Below are positions 55,270 through 63,421 of a stretch of DNA of 64,000 bases, piece after piece (the first letter of the stretch is position 1; every line of letters starts with the position of its first letter). The notes beneath the pieces were generated by a model, which saw nothing but the letters and a program-made list of their open reading frames with translations, made no database searches and was not told the origin of the DNA. This DNA comes from Ochrobactrum quorumnocens (GTDB lineage Bacteria > Pseudomonadota > Alphaproteobacteria > Rhizobiales > Rhizobiaceae), in assembly GCF_002278035.1 (NCBI RefSeq), contig NZ_CP022605.1, positions 1 through 64,000 of the forward strand. The letters run 5' to 3'. A program made the position numbers and the translations under genes.

Positions 55270-56931
55270 ATGCCAAAGGCAAATCCACGTCACCCGAATT
55301 TTCCCATACCGGGCGGTTCGGAACTTCGTGCCAAGGGCTGGCGGCAGGAAGCACTGCTGCGCCTGCTCGAAAACGTGCTTTCGGTCGGTGAAGACCCTGA
55401 AAACCTGATTGTCTATGCAGCACTTGGCAAGGCTGCGCGCAGCTGGCCTGCGCATGGTGCCATCGTCAAGACGCTCTTGGAAATGGATGAGAACCAGACA
55501 TTGCTCATCCAGTCGGGCAAGCCGGTTGGTCTGATGAAAACCCACGCCAAGGCGCCGCTCGTCATCATGGCGAATTGCAATATTGTCGGGCAGTGGGCGA
55601 AGGCTGAGTATTTCTATGATTTGCAGCGCAAGGGGCTGATCTGCTGGGGCGGTCTGACCGCTGGTGCATGGCAATATATCGGCAGTCAGGGCGTTATTCA
55701 GGGCACTTATGAAATCTTCATGCGCATTGCTCAGAAACGTTTCGACGGTGATCTGGCCGGACGTTTTATCCTTACCGCCGGCCTTGGCGGCATGGGTGGC
55801 GCACAGCCGCTGGCTGGTCGTATGGCTGGTGCGGCGATCCTCTGCGTTGATATCGATCCTGAACGCGCCCGCATGCGCAAGGAAATAGGCTATTTGCAGG
55901 AAATAGCCCCTGATCTTGATACGGCACTCGCCATGATCGATCAGGCGGTGAAGGAAAAACGGGCTCTGTCCGTTGGTCTTGTTGGCAATGCCGCAGAAAT
56001 CTATCCGGAAATCGCCCGTCGCGGTATCGTGCCGGATATTGTCACCGATCAGACCTCGGCGCATGATCTCGTCTATGGTTATGTGCCTAAGGGCATGAGC
56101 CTTGGTCAGGTTAAGGGCTTGCGCGAAGACGGCCAAGGCCAGTTGATGGCGGCCAGCCGCGCGTCAATCGTCGAGCACGTGACGGCGATGTTGGATTTCC
56201 AGAAAAAGGGTTCAGAAGTGTTTGACAACGGCAACCTGATCCGCACGCAGGCGCGGGAAGGCGGCGTCGAAAATGCGTTCGATATTCCGATCTTCACGGA
56301 AGCATACTTACGTCCGCTGTTTGCCCGCGCGATTGGCCCATTCCGTTGGATGGCAACGTCCGGTGAAGAAAGCGACATTGCCAAGATTGATGATGTGTTG
56401 CTGGAAATGTTTGCCGACAATCACATTGTCACCAACTGGATTAAGCTTGCGCGTGAGTATGTGCCATTTGAGGGCCTGCCAGCACGCATTGCATGGCTTG
56501 GTCATGGTGAACGCACGGCGCTGGCGCTTCGCGTCAATGAAATGGTGGCATCTGGCGAACTCAAAGGCCCTGTTGCCTTCTCGCGCGACCATCTTGATGC
56601 AGGAGCCATGGCGCATCCCAACATCATGACCGAAGGCATGAAGGATGGTTCTGACGCCATTGCTGATTGGCCGCTGATCGACGCGATGATGCTCTGCGCA
56701 TCGATGGCCGATCTCGTCGTCGTGCATTCCGGCGGCGGCGGTTATGCCGGTTACATGACCAGTGCTGGTGTAACAGTGGTAGCTGATGGTACGCCGGAAG
56801 GCGCGGAGCGTCTTGAGCACTCGCTGACCAATGATACGGCGCTTGGTGTCATTCGTTATGCCGATGCAGGCTACGAAGAGTCTTTTGACGAAATCGCCAA
56901 GAAGAACGTGCCTTATATTCCGCTTGTCTAA
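55270..56931 (+). CDS. Urocanase homologue, putative thiourocanate hydratase
   Basis: 553-residue NAD-dependent hydratase of the urocanase (HutU) family. It has LMKTHAKAPLVIMANCNIVG, GLTAGAWQYIGSQGVIQGTY, NAD-binding GLGGMGGAQP (171-180), SVGLVGNAAE, TDQTSAHD (259-266) and a GGGGYAG-type segment near the C-terminus. True urocanases belong to a hut operon with a MIO-containing HutH; neither is here. Its neighbours fit hydration of thiourocanate or its S-methyl form. It is the last gene of the operon, and its stop is one base from the stop of the convergent Crp-type regulator. Confidence 0.85.
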   Translation: MPKANPRHPNFPIPGGSELRAKGWRQEALLRLLENVLSVGEDPENLIVYAALGKAARSWPAHGAIVKTLLEMDENQTLLIQSGKPVGLMKTHAKAPLVIMANCNIVGQWAKAEYFYDLQRKGLICWGGLTAGAWQYIGSQGVIQGTYEIFMRIAQKRFDGDLAGRFILTAGLGGMGGAQPLAGRMAGAAILCVDIDPERARMRKEIGYLQEIAPDLDTALAMIDQAVKEKRALSVGLVGNAAEIYPEIARRGIVPDIVTDQTSAHDLVYGYVPKGMSLGQVKGLREDGQGQLMAASRASIVEHVTAMLDFQKKGSEVFDNGNLIRTQAREGGVENAFDIPIFTEAYLRPLFARAIGPFRWMATSGEESDIAKIDDVLLEMFADNHIVTNWIKLAREYVPFEGLPARIAWLGHGERTALALRVNEMVASGELKGPVAFSRDHLDAGAMAHPNIMTEGMKDGSDAIADWPLIDAMMLCASMADLVVVHSGGGGYAGYMTSAGVTVVADGTPEGAERLEHSLTNDTALGVIRYADAGYEESFDEIAKKNVPYIPLV

Positions 56932-56932
56932 G

Positions 56933-57697
56933 CTATCGGTTCGTGCGGAAACGGGGAAAAATCTCCATTGAGAGATAGTCTTCATCGAAACTGGAGATAT
57001 GAACCAGAGCGGCACGGTTGAGAAATTCAACCGTGTTGTTTCGAAATGTCAGTAAATCGTCACTTCGCAATTCGCGTAACATCCGATTGATATGTATCGG
57101 CGTAAGTCCGAGTGCATCGCCAAGTTCTGATTGAGTAAGGGGACAGAAGAAACGGTCCTCATTTCCTGTTCCGTTCAATCGTGCGCGATGACCAAGCTCT
57201 AACAATAGATGGGCCACGCGTACGAGGGCGCTGCGCCGTCCGATGCTGATAATATGTTCCACAAGGATTGCGCGTTGTCTCGCCATCAATTCCATGAAGG
57301 TCATGGCAAGGCGGGGGGATTTTGACAGACATTCTGTGAGATGATCCAGAGAAAGCTCGAAGACCGAAAGTTCAGTGACCGAGATCAGAGTATAATAATT
57401 AAATCCGATTCCGGTTCTGAAGCCGAGAAAGTCACCCTTCATCGGAAAGTCGAGGATCTGCCGGTCGCCGTCAGCGAGATCGCGGTAGATGCAGCCCCAC
57501 CCCCCTTTAATGATATGGAGAGAATTAGCCCAATCACCTTGACTGCTGACAACAGTATGAGGCGCGTAAGTTTTGACGGACACTGGAAGTGAACTGATGA
57601 TGCCGAAATCGCTCTCTTCAAAGACCGCACCGATTGGGGGGCTTTCGAGGAAATGGCGAAATGTTTTTGCGTCGTCAGTGCTGACCGCCATTGGCAC
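56933..57697 (-). CDS. Crp/Fnr-family transcriptional regulator
   Basis: 254-residue regulator with an N-terminal cyclic-nucleotide-like beta-roll (about 40-150, GGWGCIYRDLADGDRQILDFP, GDFLGFRTG) and a C-terminal winged helix-turn-helix (LTQSELGDALGLTPIHINRML). The N-terminal Cys cluster of true Fnr proteins is absent. This subtype, common in Rhizobiales, lacks the Fnr iron-sulfur site. Its gene converges on the catabolic operon with a one-base gap, so antisense overlap of transcripts is likely. Whether it controls that operon is unknown. Confidence 0.88.
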   Translation of the reverse strand: MPMAVSTDDAKTFRHFLESPPIGAVFEESDFGIISSLPVSVKTYAPHTVVSSQGDWANSLHIIKGGWGCIYRDLADGDRQILDFPMKGDFLGFRTGIGFNYYTLISVTELSVFELSLDHLTECLSKSPRLAMTFMELMARQRAILVEHIISIGRRSALVRVAHLLLELGHRARLNGTGNEDRFFCPLTQSELGDALGLTPIHINRMLRELRSDDLLTFRNNTVEFLNRAALVHISSFDEDYLSMEIFPRFRTNR

Positions 57698-58053
57698 ATA
57701 TCCATATAAGTGATGGTTTGCCTGATTCTCACGCCGCCCACCTTTCTAGGGAGTAGGCGTTCCACTAAGTGTCAGGGAGCGCATTTGTTTTGGCAAGGTA
57801 GTAATCTCTACCACTAATTGCGTAGATGTCTGAGCTTTTACTAAACCATATTTCCCGCAAGTGCTTAATCTAGGTTAATGACATTGTGATAAAATTCAGG
57901 CAATCTTCTAATCAATAAAAGAAAAAATAAGAATTGATTACGGATATATAAATATATCTCACTGAAATCCAAAACAGGCGACCGTTGCTTTTCAGTCATC
58001 GTGACATGAGAACGATAGAACTGTGCGCGTAATTCGGTTTTGAGGGCGAAAAA
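57698..58053. other. Divergent intergenic region
   Basis: About 355 bp between the leftward Crp-type regulator and the rightward LuxR-type regulator, AT-rich in the middle. It must contain both promoters. I see no clear palindrome, terminator or small gene. Confidence 0.4.
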
Positions 58054-58830
58054 ATGAACGTTTCTCCGCATTTCAATAGCGTAAGCAGTGAAATAAAAAA
58101 TAATAGTCACATTAACACCAAAGATGCAGCAAACAAATCCGCAGATTCATTCGACAGTTTGTTGCCATTACTTGTTATCATCGACAACCGTGCGTTGGAT
58201 CGTGAATGTCTGGCACATGGGCTAACCAACCACAGTATAGAGATGTCGATCGCGACATTCAGCTCCTTCGAGCAATGGCAGCATCAACGCCGGGGACGTA
58301 CTGTAAGTGCCGTACTTTTTAATATAGGCGGTCAAAAAGTTTCGGATCCTGCAGTAGGCAATTATCTGAACCGTATAGTCAGTGACTGCGCACCGGCACC
58401 AGTCATTATTCTCGCGGACAAAGAGGAAATCTCCCAGGTCCTCAAGGCGCTCGATTATGGTGTAAGGGGTTATATTCCAACATCCGTCAATGTGAATGTA
58501 TGTGTGGAGGCTTTACGGCTGGCCATGGCTGGAGGAACCTTTGTTCCTGCAAGCAGCGTTCTTGCGCTTCGTAACGCCACTGATCCCAACTCGCACCGGA
58601 TTCAACCGTTAGGCGGCATGTTTACCCAGCGTCAGGCAGAGGTTGTTAATGCGTTACGTCGTGGCAAGGCAAACAAGATTATCGCGTATGAACTCAAGCT
58701 TCGGGAAAGTACCGTTAAAGTTCATATTCGTAACATCATGAAGAAACTAAAGGCGTCCAATCGCACAGAAGTTGCCTGCATTATCAACGAACTGTTTCCG
58801 TCGGAAACATCTTTTTCCGACATCCATTAA
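58054..58830 (+). CDS. LuxR-type regulator with a pseudo-receiver domain
   Basis: 258-residue regulator. An N-terminal receiver-like fold (about 38-155, LLVIIDNRALDRECLAHGL, VIILADKEE) has no phospho-acceptor Asp: the expected position reads VLFNIGG. The C-terminal LuxR helix-turn-helix is at about 188-245 (FTQRQAEVVNALRRGKANKI, ESTVKVHIRNIMKKL). It precedes the polysaccharide genes on the same strand and is the likely regulator of exopolysaccharide production. Activity may be set by something other than phosphorylation. Confidence 0.85.
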   Translation: MNVSPHFNSVSSEIKNNSHINTKDAANKSADSFDSLLPLLVIIDNRALDRECLAHGLTNHSIEMSIATFSSFEQWQHQRRGRTVSAVLFNIGGQKVSDPAVGNYLNRIVSDCAPAPVIILADKEEISQVLKALDYGVRGYIPTSVNVNVCVEALRLAMAGGTFVPASSVLALRNATDPNSHRIQPLGGMFTQRQAEVVNALRRGKANKIIAYELKLRESTVKVHIRNIMKKLKASNRTEVACIINELFPSETSFSDIH

Positions 58831-58897
58831 AGCCCTTTTGGGCTCGTTAAACAGCTTCGTCACAACGCAGAGCCTTTTCTCTCAAAGGAGACTTTTT

Positions 58898-61093
58898 GTG
58901 ATTATCTCCGACGTTTCATCAGGAAACGCGCGGCAGCCTCTTGCTGACGTGCTAGAAACTATAAAACGCAGAAAGACGCTGCTTATCGTTCCGGTGGCGG
59001 CGGGGGCCTTCATCGGGTTCGTAGGTTATCTCACCGCGCCGGTAAGTTACGTTTCAGAATCCGTTCTTGTGCTTGATATGCGACGTGTACAAGCACTTCC
59101 AAACGAGAGTGCTATCACCCCACTACCTCAGGATAGTCCAGTTCTGCGTTCTGAACTCGATATCATCAGTTCACGCATGATGGCACGTAAGGTTATAGAC
59201 ATTCTACAAGCTGAAAATGTCGTCGTGCCCACTGAGTTCCGCTCACGCACAGTGCTTTCTTCTGCATCTGATAGTGTAACGCGGGAGCGTGAAGCACGCG
59301 ATGTAGACCCTGTAGCACGCGAACGCCAGAGGATTGATCTTTTACTCTCACGACTACGTGTAAACAACGATGGTCGATCCTATACAATATTCATTTCATA
59401 TCGTGCACCAGATCCCATTTACGCAGCAAAGGTCGCCAATGCATTCGTAACGGCTTACCTTGATCATCAGATCGATGTGCAACAATCGGCTGCGCGACGC
59501 GTGAGTGAATGGCTTGGGGAAAAGCTCGTGACGTTGCGCAGCAATCTGGAAGACGCCGAGCGCGCTGCTGAAGACTTCAGACAAAAATCGCGGCTCGCTG
59601 GAGATCCAGGACAAATCAGTTTCCAGGCTCAACGTGTTGCCGCACTAAACACTGAAATCGTTGCGGCAACAGGCGCGGTATCACTTGCGGAAGCACGGCT
59701 TCGCACGGCTGAGTCTCTGAAAACAAACAATGAAGCGCCCGCTATGACCGAAGTGTTAGCCTCACCGGCAATCCAGACACTTCGCAATGAGCAAGCGCGT
59801 GTTGAGCGCCAGCTGGATGAGCTGAAGTCCAACGGAGCTTTGAAAAGCTCAGAAATCCCGGTTCTCACTGCTGAACGCGAAGCTCTCAAGCAGCAGATTA
59901 CAGCCCAAGTTGATGAAATCACAAAAAGCCTCGGTAACGAGATTCAAATCGCTCGACAACGGCGGGTAGGGCTCGAAGAAGCACTCAAATCCGCAGAAGT
60001 CGAACTTGGAGATGCTAATCAGGCTCAGGTCAAAGCAGTGCAACTCGATCGGGAGGCCAATGCCAGCAGGACCGTTTATGAGAGTTACCTAACGCGCTAC
60101 AAACAGCTCATTGAGCAAGATGGCATTGCAGTCCCTGAAGCGCAGATGATCTCTGCTGCTGAACCGGCAATGGCCAAGGCGGGGCCTAATCTCGCAAACT
60201 GGTTGTTACTTGGTTTGGGACTGGGTGGACTGGCCGCGCTTGTAGGCACGGTTTTGAGAGAAACTTTCGATAAAATTCGTCCCGCTCAGACAGCGTCTTT
60301 TATACTGCCCGGAATTCCCGCAGCGACCCTGCTTCCATTGACGCGACAACTGACTGTGCCGATGCTTGTCAATCGTGGGCTCGATCCGGCGACCGCTTTC
60401 GGACGCGCGATCAAATCAGTTCATGATCGTCTGCGTTTGCTGACACGTGGGAGAGATTCACTTGCTCTTTCAGTCGTGTCTCTGACTGACAATGAGGGGA
60501 AAACCCTTCTTATTACAGCGCTGGCCCAACAGTTTGCGGCATCGGGCATGGCTGTGGCTGTCATTGATGCAACCAACCGGCATTCGGGACTATCGGAAGC
60601 TTTCGGACTTCCTGAAAATGAATATGGTGTGACGTCATTTGGCCGGGTCCTCCCGGGGGCAACTCTCATACATGACCACAGTTCAGGAATTGATATCATA
60701 ACCCCTGGAAAGCAATTACAAGAGGGTGAATGGCTCGCAGATCTCATAGCCCAACTCCGCTCGGACCATAAAATTATACTGGTGGACCTACCGGCAGTGA
60801 TGGAGGACAAGCGCTCGCTCCTTCTATCTCGAGCCACTGACACTGCAATTCTAGTGGTCCAGCCGGATCGAAAGGATCAGCATGCGAACCTGGCGCTCAT
60901 TCAAACAATGGCGTCTTTGGGACGTAAGCCAGCGCTTGCAGTCGTCAATCAGGTCTCAACCAGCTATCGCAACTGGATCAATATTGCTTTTGCGTATTGT
61001 CGTCCGGGCGCCAGAAAAGCCAGCAGATTTCTGCAAGCGGCAATAGCGCGGCGCAATCGGTCCGGGGCTGACAAAATGCAAGATCAGGTGTGA
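58898..61093 (+). CDS. Wzc/ExoP-like polysaccharide co-polymerase
   Basis: 731 residues from GTG 58898 (AAAGGAG seven bases upstream). Two membrane helices (about 28-48 and 431-452) flank a periplasmic Wzz domain with long coiled coils (about 200-420). The C-terminal cytoplasmic domain (about 490-700) is of the CpsD/BY-kinase type, but the nucleotide loop is TDNEGKTLL instead of the usual PGEGKS, the second Walker motif reads VAVIDATNR, and no C-terminal Tyr cluster is seen. It probably controls chain length and export with the outer-membrane partner encoded next. Kinase activity is doubtful. Confidence 0.87.
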   Translation: MIISDVSSGNARQPLADVLETIKRRKTLLIVPVAAGAFIGFVGYLTAPVSYVSESVLVLDMRRVQALPNESAITPLPQDSPVLRSELDIISSRMMARKVIDILQAENVVVPTEFRSRTVLSSASDSVTREREARDVDPVARERQRIDLLLSRLRVNNDGRSYTIFISYRAPDPIYAAKVANAFVTAYLDHQIDVQQSAARRVSEWLGEKLVTLRSNLEDAERAAEDFRQKSRLAGDPGQISFQAQRVAALNTEIVAATGAVSLAEARLRTAESLKTNNEAPAMTEVLASPAIQTLRNEQARVERQLDELKSNGALKSSEIPVLTAEREALKQQITAQVDEITKSLGNEIQIARQRRVGLEEALKSAEVELGDANQAQVKAVQLDREANASRTVYESYLTRYKQLIEQDGIAVPEAQMISAAEPAMAKAGPNLANWLLLGLGLGGLAALVGTVLRETFDKIRPAQTASFILPGIPAATLLPLTRQLTVPMLVNRGLDPATAFGRAIKSVHDRLRLLTRGRDSLALSVVSLTDNEGKTLLITALAQQFAASGMAVAVIDATNRHSGLSEAFGLPENEYGVTSFGRVLPGATLIHDHSSGIDIITPGKQLQEGEWLADLIAQLRSDHKIILVDLPAVMEDKRSLLLSRATDTAILVVQPDRKDQHANLALIQTMASLGRKPALAVVNQVSTSYRNWINIAFAYCRPGARKASRFLQAAIARRNRSGADKMQDQV

Positions 61094-61102
61094 GGCAATA
61101 AA

Positions 61103-62350
61103 ATGGTTTATAGACTTAATCAATTCCGGTTGAGCGCCCATTTCAAAGCAGCGATGTTGTCGGGATTTATCGCTATTGGGGCGAGTAATGGGGTCTTGGC
61201 ACAAGGTCAGGCATATCTCGTTAGTCCCAACGATGTTTTGCAGGTCACAGTTTACGGCCAACCATCTCTAACCGGCCTTTATCCGGTCGATGTGGATGGC
61301 AATATTGGCTATCCGGTTGTGGGCAACATCAATGTAAGCGGCCTGACAACCCCACAAATCAGTGAAAAGATTGCCAGTTCTTTGTCCGAACATATTCCGG
61401 GACTCACTGTAACTGCAGCGATCAATCAATATGCGCCGGTGTTTGTCGTAGGAGACGTCAAAGCACCCGGTAAATATGAATTTCGTCCGGGAATGGTTGC
61501 GCTTGAGCTTATGGCTTTGGGGGGAGGTGCCGGAAAAGGTGAAGCCCCAGCAGTCACGGCCGGCATGCAGCTCATTTCCGCACAACAAGAATATGCTGAT
61601 TTGCAAATGCAGATCACAACGACTAGTATTCGTAGGGTCCGTCTGCAAGCTGAACTCAATGGCACAGAGTTCAAGTATGAATTACCGGATTCTACCGCTG
61701 CGAATAAGCAGGCTGCTGCACTCAGTCAGCATATGCTTGAGGGCGAAAAAACGCTGTTTGATGTCCGTCGTAATAATCTCGCAGCCGAACGTCAGGCATT
61801 GGAAGCGCAGTCGGCAAGTTATGGAGATGAGATTCAGACACTCCAGCAGAGCATCAAGCTTCACGATGCTGAAATTCAGCTTCTGCAGGAAAATGTCGAT
61901 TCAAGTAAGTCTCTCGTCGATCGCGGTCTTGCCGCAAAATCCAATCTTCGTGATATGGAACGCGATCTTTCAGCAACGCGGCGCGATGCACTGGAGTTAG
62001 GGTCGTTTTTGGCGCGCGCAAGACAAAATCAACTCGCAGTGCAACAGCGTATCGCAAATCTTGAGGAAGTCCGGAAAAGCGAAGCCGCTGGTAGTCTACA
62101 GGAGCTGGATCTCAATATTGCCCGTATGGAATTGCGCAGCAATGCGCAACTTCAGACGATGGCCGAAATCGCCAAATCTTCAGGCAATATTTCATCTTCA
62201 GACATGCGTCAGAAACTGGTCTTTACAATCAGTCGGAATGTAAACGGTGCATTTGCGGACATCGTCGGCAACGAACGCACCGAGATCAAGCCTGGTGATA
62301 TTTTGCGTATCGAATTGGACATGAGCAAATTAACTGGTTCACCTTCATAA
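61103..62350 (+). CDS. Polysaccharide export protein (Wza/ExoF-like)
   Basis: 415-residue exported protein. A signal peptide (about 1-33, ending NGVLAQ) is followed by the poly-export domain (YLVSPNDVLQVTVYGQPSLTG, GNIGYPVVGNINVSGLT, about 36-115), an SLBB-like segment (VFVVGDVKAPGKYEF) and a long coiled coil (about 200-340), the arrangement of ExoF from rhizobial succinoglycan systems. It lacks the lipobox of Wza. It lies 9 bp after the co-polymerase gene. Confidence 0.88.
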   Translation: MVYRLNQFRLSAHFKAAMLSGFIAIGASNGVLAQGQAYLVSPNDVLQVTVYGQPSLTGLYPVDVDGNIGYPVVGNINVSGLTTPQISEKIASSLSEHIPGLTVTAAINQYAPVFVVGDVKAPGKYEFRPGMVALELMALGGGAGKGEAPAVTAGMQLISAQQEYADLQMQITTTSIRRVRLQAELNGTEFKYELPDSTAANKQAAALSQHMLEGEKTLFDVRRNNLAAERQALEAQSASYGDEIQTLQQSIKLHDAEIQLLQENVDSSKSLVDRGLAAKSNLRDMERDLSATRRDALELGSFLARARQNQLAVQQRIANLEEVRKSEAAGSLQELDLNIARMELRSNAQLQTMAEIAKSSGNISSSDMRQKLVFTISRNVNGAFADIVGNERTEIKPGDILRIELDMSKLTGSPS

Positions 62351-62379
62351 GTTTAGACTATCACGGATTCCAACAAGGA

Positions 62380-62408
62380 AGGCGCCCCCCATGAAAAAGG
62401 AGGCGCCT
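62380..62408. terminator. Bidirectional terminator between convergent polysaccharide genes
   Basis: A 7-bp GC-rich stem (AGGCGCC / GGCGCCT) around a 15-base loop lies between the export gene and the convergent fcl gene, and is followed on the plus strand by a T-rich stretch (TTGTTTTAAT). The position and composition suit an intrinsic terminator. Confidence 0.7.
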
Positions 62409-62440
62409 ATCGTTGTTTTAATGACAGTGAAATTTGCGGC

Positions 62441-63421
62441 TCAAGCCGCAACTGGTGCGGTGATGTTTTGAACCCAGTTCCGATAAACTTCTTGGATGCC
62501 CTCATTCAAACGGATACGCGGTTTCCAGCCAAGTGCATGCATGAGCGAAGTGTCGAGGAGCTTGCGCGGAGTTCCGTCTGGTTTACTCAGATCATGTTCC
62601 AGTTTGCCTTCGAACCCGACTACGTTCGCGATCATCAGAGCAAGTTCCTTGATCGAAATTTCTTCTCCAGTACCGATATTTATAGGCTCGATGCTGTCGC
62701 TGAAACGCAACAGATGCACACAGGCATCAGCAAGATCATCCACGTGCAAGAACTCACGTAATGGCGTACCGCTTCCCCACAGCGTTATATGATCACTGCA
62801 ATTGATTTTTGCTTCATGGATACGACGCATTAATGCCGGTAATACATGTGATGTATGAGGATCAAAGTTGTCGTTGGGTCCATAGAGGTTTGTCGGCATT
62901 GCCGTCATAAATTGGTTGCCGAATTGACGTGAACACGCCTGAGCGTACTTCAGCGCCGCGATTTTCGCGATTGCATAGGCTTCATTGGTTGGCTCTAAAG
63001 AGCCAGTCAGTAATGCTGGCTCATGCAAGGGCTGAGGAGCGTCGCGGGGATATATACAGCTCGACCCGAGCCAAAGCAGACGCTCTACATTTGATAGATT
63101 TGCCGCACGAATAACATTCATGCCAATAGCCAAATTGTCGTACAGAAAGTCTGCCGGGTATTGTGAGTTGGCTAGAATTCCACCAACGCGAGCAGCAGCT
63201 ACGATAACGACATCGGGCTTATGATGAGCGATATATTGCTCTGTCTGACTTTGTCGCGTGAGATCAAGATCGCTATGGGCGATACTAATGACGTCACAAT
63301 CCACAGATTGAAGCCTTCGCAGGATAGCTGATCCCACCATGCCGGTATGACCAGCAACGAACACCTTTTTTCCTGAAAGCGAATAGACAGGACGAAGCTT
63401 ATCATCAGCCGTAGAAATCAT
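62441..63421 (-). CDS. fcl: GDP-L-fucose synthase
   Basis: 326-residue epimerase/reductase of the SDR superfamily, converting GDP-4-keto-6-deoxymannose to GDP-L-fucose with NADPH. The cofactor motif [17 protein letters not shown] and the catalytic YAIAK motif are present, along with the [15 protein letters not shown] and [12 protein letters not shown] regions. The ATG at 63421 has GAGG upstream and overlaps the end of gmd by 17 bp; a longer in-frame extension is only gmd sequence in another frame. With gmd it supplies fucose for the exopolysaccharide. Confidence 0.93.
   Translation of the reverse strand: MISTADDKLRPVYSLSGKKVFVAGHTGMVGSAILRRLQSVDCDVISIAHSDLDLTRQSQTEQYIAHHKPDVVIVAAARVGGILANSQYPADFLYDNLAIGMNVIRAANLSNVERLLWLGSSCIYPRDAPQPLHEPALLTGSLEPTNEAYAIAKIAALKYAQACSRQFGNQFMTAMPTNLYGPNDNFDPHTSHVLPALMRRIHEAKINCSDHITLWGSGTPLREFLHVDDLADACVHLLRFSDSIEPINIGTGEEISIKELALMIANVVGFEGKLEHDLSKPDGTPRKLLDTSLMHALGWKPRIRLNEGIQEVYRNWVQNITAPVAA

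Noticed and set aside
54146..56136. Long open frames on the minus strand opposite the DUF917 and urocanase-like genes
   Set aside because: They are antisense to well-conserved proteins, have no family motifs, and arise from codon bias in the plus-strand genes.
49777..56931. Histidine-utilisation (hut) operon
   Set aside because: The lyase lacks the MIO triad, and HutI, HutG and HutF are absent. Hydantoin and DUF917 genes are present instead.
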